Shown piece after piece: positions 22,369 through 25,846 of a stretch of DNA of 25,846 nt. Origin of the DNA: Clostridiales bacterium (GTDB lineage Bacteria; Bacillota; Clostridia; Lachnospirales; Lachnospiraceae); the NCBI GenBank assembly GCA_018374355.1, contig JAHAFI010000039.1, forward strand, positions 1 through 25,846, given 5' to 3'. The translations under genes were made by a program, and so were the position numbers. Positions within the stretch are counted from its first letter, which is position 1; each line of letters starts with the position of its first letter. Below the pieces are notes generated by a model. The model saw nothing but the letters and a program-made list of their open reading frames with translations, was not told where the DNA came from and did no database searches.

Positions 22369-24033
22369 ATGGAAAAAGAAGTGGTTTCCAAAAATTTTAT
22401 TGAACAGATCATAGAAAAAGACTTGGCAGAAGGGAAATACGAGACAATCTGCACCCGTTTCCCACCGGAACCGAATGGATATCTTCATATTGGACATGCA
22501 AAGTCCATTCTGCTGAATTATGGACTTTCTCAGGAATATAATGGCAAATTCAACCTGCGCTTTGACGATACGAATCCTACCAAAGAAAAAGTAGAATTTG
22601 TGGAATCCATCGAAGCTGACGTAAAATGGCTGGGCGCAGACTGGGAGGACCGTCTGTTTTTCGCTTCCAATTATTTTGAACAGATGTATGAAGCGGCAGT
22701 AAAGCTGATCAAAAAAGGAAAAGCCTTTGTCTGCGATCTGACGGCAGAGGAGATCAGAGAGTACCGTGGTACCCTGACGGAGCCGGGAAAAAACAGCCCC
22801 TACCGTGACAGAAGCGTAGAAGAGAATCTGGAGTTATTCGAAAAAATGAAAAACGGTGAGTTTGAGGATGGAACAAAAGTTCTTCGTGCAAAAATCGATA
22901 TGGCATCCCCGAACATCAACATGCGTGACCCGGTAATCTACCGTGTGGCTCATATGACCCATCACAACACCGGAGACAAATGGTGCATCTATCCGATGTA
23001 CGATTTTGCCCATCCTATCGAGGACGCTATTGAAGGCGTAACCCACTCCATCTGTACGTTGGAGTTTGAGGATCACCGTCCGCTGTATGACTGGGTGGTA
23101 AAAGAGCTGGAATACCCATTCCCCCCAAAACAGATCGAGTTCGCAAAACTGTACCTGACCAATGTGGTGACCGGAAAACGTTACATCAAACGTCTGGTAG
23201 AGGAAGGAATTGTGGACGGTTGGGATGATCCCCGTCTGATTTCCATCGCAGCTCTGAGAAGAAGAGGCTTTACACCGGAATCCATTAAACTGTTCGTGGA
23301 ACTGTGCGGCGTATCCAAAGCAAACAGCTCCGTGGATTATGCGATGCTGGAATACTGCATCCGTGAGGATCTGAAACTGAAACGTCCCCGTGTGATGGCG
23401 GTTCTTGATCCGCTGAAACTGGTGATCGACAATTATCCGGAAGGACAGACAGAAGAGCTGGAGGCTCCCAACAATCTGGAAAACGAAGAGCTGGGAAGCA
23501 GAATGGTTCCATTCGGCAAAGAAATTTATATCGAGCGGGAAGACTTCATGGTAGAACCGCCGAAAAAATACAAACGTCTCTATCCGGGCAATGAAGTACG
23601 TCTGATGAACGCTTATTTTGTGACCTGTACCGGATACGAAACAGACGAAGATGGAAATGTAACCGTTGTACATTGTACCTATGACCCGGCATCCAAGGGC
23701 GGAAACTCTCCGGACGGACGTAAGGTAAAGGGTACGATCCACTGGGTAAGCGCGCAGGAAAATGTGCAGGCAGAGGTTCGTCTGTATGAAAACATCATCG
23801 ACGAGGAGAAGGGAGTATATAATGAAGACGGTTCTCTGAACCTGAATCCAAATTCCCTGACCGTAGTGAAGGACTGTTATCTGGAACGCAGCCTGAAGGA
23901 TGTAAAACCTTATGACAGTTTCCAGTTTGTAAGAAATGGTTTCTTCTGTGTGGATGCGAAAGACAGCAGGGAGGATGCTCTGGTATTCAACCGGATCGTT
24001 TCCCTGAAGAGCTCATTTAAACTGGCGAAATAA
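22369..24033 (+). CDS. glnS: Glutaminyl-tRNA synthetase
   Basis: This 554-residue class I aminoacyl-tRNA synthetase charges tRNA-Gln with glutamine in the cytosol. The HIGH motif is in PNGYLHIGHAKS (HIGH at 40-43) and RFDDTNP follows. The GlnRS-typical GWDDPRL and ALRRRGFTPE segments and the two C-terminal anticodon-binding beta barrels are present. The KMSKS-equivalent loop reads NVVTGKRYIKR (265-275), where E. coli has an MSKRK-type loop. Length is normal. AGGAGG lies six bases upstream. Many Firmicutes lack this enzyme and make Gln-tRNA by amidation, so its presence fits Lachnospiraceae-like clostridia. A GluRS can be ruled out by length and the C-terminal barrels. A strong terminator follows. 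Confidence 0.95.
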   Translation: MEKEVVSKNFIEQIIEKDLAEGKYETICTRFPPEPNGYLHIGHAKSILLNYGLSQEYNGKFNLRFDDTNPTKEKVEFVESIEADVKWLGADWEDRLFFASNYFEQMYEAAVKLIKKGKAFVCDLTAEEIREYRGTLTEPGKNSPYRDRSVEENLELFEKMKNGEFEDGTKVLRAKIDMASPNINMRDPVIYRVAHMTHHNTGDKWCIYPMYDFAHPIEDAIEGVTHSICTLEFEDHRPLYDWVVKELEYPFPPKQIEFAKLYLTNVVTGKRYIKRLVEEGIVDGWDDPRLISIAALRRRGFTPESIKLFVELCGVSKANSSVDYAMLEYCIREDLKLKRPRVMAVLDPLKLVIDNYPEGQTEELEAPNNLENEELGSRMVPFGKEIYIEREDFMVEPPKKYKRLYPGNEVRLMNAYFVTCTGYETDEDGNVTVVHCTYDPASKGGNSPDGRKVKGTIHWVSAQENVQAEVRLYENIIDEEKGVYNEDGSLNLNPNSLTVVKDCYLERSLKDVKPYDSFQFVRNGFFCVDAKDSREDALVFNRIVSLKSSFKLAK

Positions 24034-24041
24034 GCAAATAC

Positions 24042-24085
24042 AAGGACAAAATCTTTGCCTGACCGGGAAGGATTTTGTCCTTTTT
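24042..24085 (+). terminator. Intrinsic terminator after glnS
   Basis: AAGGACAAAATC (24042-24053) pairs perfectly with GATTTTGTCCTT (24071-24082), and the T-run extends to 24085. The loop is 17 bases. Confidence 0.88.
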
Positions 24086-24118
24086 CACATTTTATATAAA
24101 CAGAAAGCAGGTAGGAAA

Positions 24119-25522
24119 ATGAATGAATTAACCATATCTCTGGATAAGGAGAAAGGCCATCCTCTGTATGAACAGATTTATGAATTTATCCGAAATGAGA
24201 TGCAAAACGGAAAAATACGGGCAGGGGAAAAGCTGCCCTCCACCCGGGCGCTGTCAGTCTATCTGGGTGTCAGCCGGAGTACCGTGGATCTGGCTTACGA
24301 GCAGCTTCTGGCAGAAGGGTATCTGGTTTCCCGTCCCTGTAAAGGTTACTTTGCCTGTGGAATTGACCAGCTCTATCATGTTCCTGCCGCTTCAGGAGAA
24401 AAGAAACAGGCGGAAACAGAAGAAGAGACCTACCGATTTGATTTTGCGGTAAACGGGATTGATAAAGATGGATTTCCTTACAGCATGTGGAAAAAAATAT
24501 CGAAAAACGTTCTTGCGGAGGATAACGGGACGCTGTTTCAATTGGGGAACTCACAGGGGCAGGAGGAACTGAGAACAGAAATCGCCTCCTATCTTCATCA
24601 TGCAAGGGGTGTGAACTGTAAGGCAGAACAGATTGTGGTGGGAGCAGGAAATGATTACCTGCTTCTGCTTCTCCATGTGATTCTGGGAACGGAATGGAAA
24701 ATTGCTATGGATAATCCTACCTATATCAGCGCCTGTCTGGCTTTTCAGAAGATGGGGTATGAGGTATGCACACTGAAACCGGACGAAATGGGGATGAACC
24801 CGGAAAAGCTGGAGGCAAGCGGAGCCAATCTGGCATATGTGATGCCCTCCCATCAGTTTCCTCTGGGTACAGTGATGCCCATTGCACGCAGACAGCAGCT
24901 TCTTTGCTGGGCGGCAGCGAAGGAGGAACGATATCTGATCGAAGATGATTATGACAGTGAATTCCGCTATAAAGGAAAGCCCATTCCCAGCCTTCAGGGA
25001 TACGATTCCCATGACCGGGTGATTTATCTGGGAACGTTTTCAAAATCACTGGCTCCGGCAATACGTATCAGCTATATGGTGCTGCCGGAAAGTCTTTTGA
25101 AAAGATATGAACAGCAGGGAAAGAATTTTTCCGTGACGGTATCCCGGGTGGACCAGAAAATTCTGGAGGTGTTTCTGCGGGAGGGCCACTTTGAACGTCA
25201 TCTGAATCGGATGCGGGGGATTTACAAGGCAAAGCATGACTGTCTCCTCAGTGAAATGAAAAAATTACAGGAAATATGCGTGGTTCGTGGAGAAAATGCC
25301 GGAGTACATATTTTGGCAGAAATGAAAAACGGAATGAGCGAGCAGGAAGCGGTGGCACGGGCAAAAGATGCGGGGGTGAAGGTCTACGGGTTTTCCGAAT
25401 ACTGCGTGCAGCCATTGGAGAAAGATCAGAGAGCTACTGTGGTGATGGGATATGCGACATTGAAGGAGGAGGAAATCCGGGAGGCTGTAGGAAGGCTGAA
25501 ACTGGCATGGGGAAGGAAATAG
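24119..25522 (+). CDS. MocR/PdxR-type regulator (GntR helix-turn-helix fused to aminotransferase domain)
   Basis: This 467-residue fusion has a GntR winged helix-turn-helix (about 10-75: PLYEQIYEFIRNEM, GEKLPSTRALSVYLGVSRSTV). A class I aminotransferase fold follows, with LIEDDYDSEFRYKG and the PLP-lysine motif GTFSKSLAPA (K309). Family members bind pyridoxal phosphate and often control vitamin B6, GABA or amino-acid genes; the domain seldom acts as an aminotransferase. Usually the target is the divergent neighbour, but here the upstream neighbour is glnS in the same direction and the downstream 324 bases hold no gene. No pdx gene is in the window, so the target is open. A moderate AGCAGG site precedes the start. 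No clear promoter or terminator is seen. Confidence 0.92.
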   Translation: MNELTISLDKEKGHPLYEQIYEFIRNEMQNGKIRAGEKLPSTRALSVYLGVSRSTVDLAYEQLLAEGYLVSRPCKGYFACGIDQLYHVPAASGEKKQAETEEETYRFDFAVNGIDKDGFPYSMWKKISKNVLAEDNGTLFQLGNSQGQEELRTEIASYLHHARGVNCKAEQIVVGAGNDYLLLLLHVILGTEWKIAMDNPTYISACLAFQKMGYEVCTLKPDEMGMNPEKLEASGANLAYVMPSHQFPLGTVMPIARRQQLLCWAAAKEERYLIEDDYDSEFRYKGKPIPSLQGYDSHDRVIYLGTFSKSLAPAIRISYMVLPESLLKRYEQQGKNFSVTVSRVDQKILEVFLREGHFERHLNRMRGIYKAKHDCLLSEMKKLQEICVVRGENAGVHILAEMKNGMSEQEAVARAKDAGVKVYGFSEYCVQPLEKDQRATVVMGYATLKEEEIREAVGRLKLAWGRK

Positions 25523-25642
25523 AGAAGAAATAAAGAAGTAGAGAAATTGAGAAACAAAGAAGTTTGACATCGGGCAGTCAGGAGGCCGGGAAGCTTGTGA
25601 AGTGCAAAGAATTTACCTGTTGCCTCCGACACCATAGCGTGG
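25523..25642. other. Non-coding stretch: purine-rich tail and long inverted repeat
   Basis: The first 40 bases after the regulator gene are almost pure purine, with repeated AGAA and GAAA words. Next comes an inverted repeat, GGAGGC (25581-25586) and GCCTCC (25622-25627), enclosing 35 bases with no T-run after it. A TTGACA at 25564-25569 has no matching -10. I see no credible gene on either strand. Confidence 0.5.
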
Positions 25643-25815
25643 ATTGGACATATAGGAAGAAATCCTATGAATATATTCCAATATTGCGCCGGTTAGTTTA
25701 CATAACTTGCGAAAATCGCCAGATTGGACGCGAGAGGACTGATTTCTCGGCATACGTCCAACATTTCGTGAAAATCATGGACAATAAAAGGAGCTATTTT
25801 GCGTATATGTCCAAA
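25643..25815. repeat. Three related stem-loop repeat units
   Basis: Unit 1 (25643-25682), unit 2 (25723-25761) and unit 3 (25777-25815) share an outer stem TTGGAC / GTCCAA with small changes, an inner stem, and a 3' side bulge with the pattern GNRTATAY or GGCATAC before GTCCAA. In unit 2 TTGGACG pairs with CGTCCAA and CGAGA with TCTCG. In unit 3 TGGACA pairs with TGTCCA. In unit 1 ATTGGA pairs with TCCAAT and TAGGA with TCCTA. GGA follows the 5' arm by five to seven bases in all three. Units 2 and 3 are both preceded by a CG(TG)AAAATC box. Spacing between unit starts is 80 and 54 bases. No protein-coding signal is present, and the cluster may continue past the window end. Confidence 0.6.
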
Positions 25816-25846
25816 CGGGCGTTTTGGGGAGCAAATCTGAATAGTT

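Noticed and set aside
21513..22454. 313-codon open frame antisense to ftsH and glnS
   Set aside because: It runs across two conserved genes, has no domain and covers the glnS promoter.
22834..23742. 302-codon open frame antisense to glnS
   Set aside because: Shadow frame; the sense strand encodes a conserved synthetase.
25426..25635. Small minus-strand frame at the end of the regulator gene
   Set aside because: It overlaps the conserved 3' end of the regulator gene and a low-complexity purine tract; no ribosome site seen.
25643..25815. CRISPR array
   Set aside because: The units differ in sequence, spacing is uneven (80 and 54 bases), and there are no identical direct repeats or cas genes.

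Overview
The window looks like a chromosomal segment of a Gram-positive, strictly anaerobic gut Firmicute, most likely Lachnospiraceae (Blautia-like). The reasons are a small Cys-rich protein of a Lachnospiraceae type, a nadABC operon with a NiaR repressor, a clostridial-style glutaminyl-tRNA synthetase, SbcCD and HelD of Firmicute type, consensus sigma-A promoters and strong AGGAGG ribosome binding sites. I see no rRNA, tRNA, CRISPR array, insertion sequence or prophage gene. Names rest on motifs and family knowledge; no database search was run.

Layout. (1) 1-2156: a CaCA-type Na+/Ca2+ antiporter, a 60-residue six-cysteine protein and a four-helix membrane protein of unknown function, the last with its own consensus promoter. 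(2) 2264-11635: a tightly packed, partly overlapping plus-strand run of sbcD, sbcC, an AI-2E/PerM-type membrane protein, an M18 aminopeptidase, a HelD-type helicase and an AraC regulator, closed by a strong intrinsic terminator at 11693-11731. (3) 11787-16519: a five-gene operon alternating three TIM-barrel sugar isomerase/epimerase-family proteins with two Gfo/Idh/MocA oxidoreductases. It lies directly behind the AraC gene and has no transporter, kinase or glycosidase. (4) 16585-20213, minus strand: nadA-nadB-nadC-niaR, the de novo quinolinate route to NAD with its niacin-sensing repressor. A palindrome overlaps the -35 of the nadA promoter. Regions 3 and 4 converge on one bidirectional terminator. 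(5) 20466-25522, plus strand: ftsH, glnS and a MocR/PdxR-type regulator, with separate promoters for the first two. (6) 25523-25846: non-coding, with three related stem-loop units sharing TTGGAC...GTCCAA ends.

How the parts may work together. The AraC protein probably senses a carbohydrate and switches on the isomerase/oxidoreductase operon, whose promoter has a perfect -10 but no -35. That gene mix resembles oxidation-elimination-reduction routes via 3-keto sugars, as described for C-glycosides and levoglucosan, or an inositol-like pathway. The NAD needed would come from the neighbouring nad operon, but a functional link is only inference. SbcCD and HelD are DNA-end processing and RNA polymerase recycling factors.

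The two observations most worth following are the five-gene redox/isomerase operon (substrate unknown) and the structured repeat cluster at the right end.
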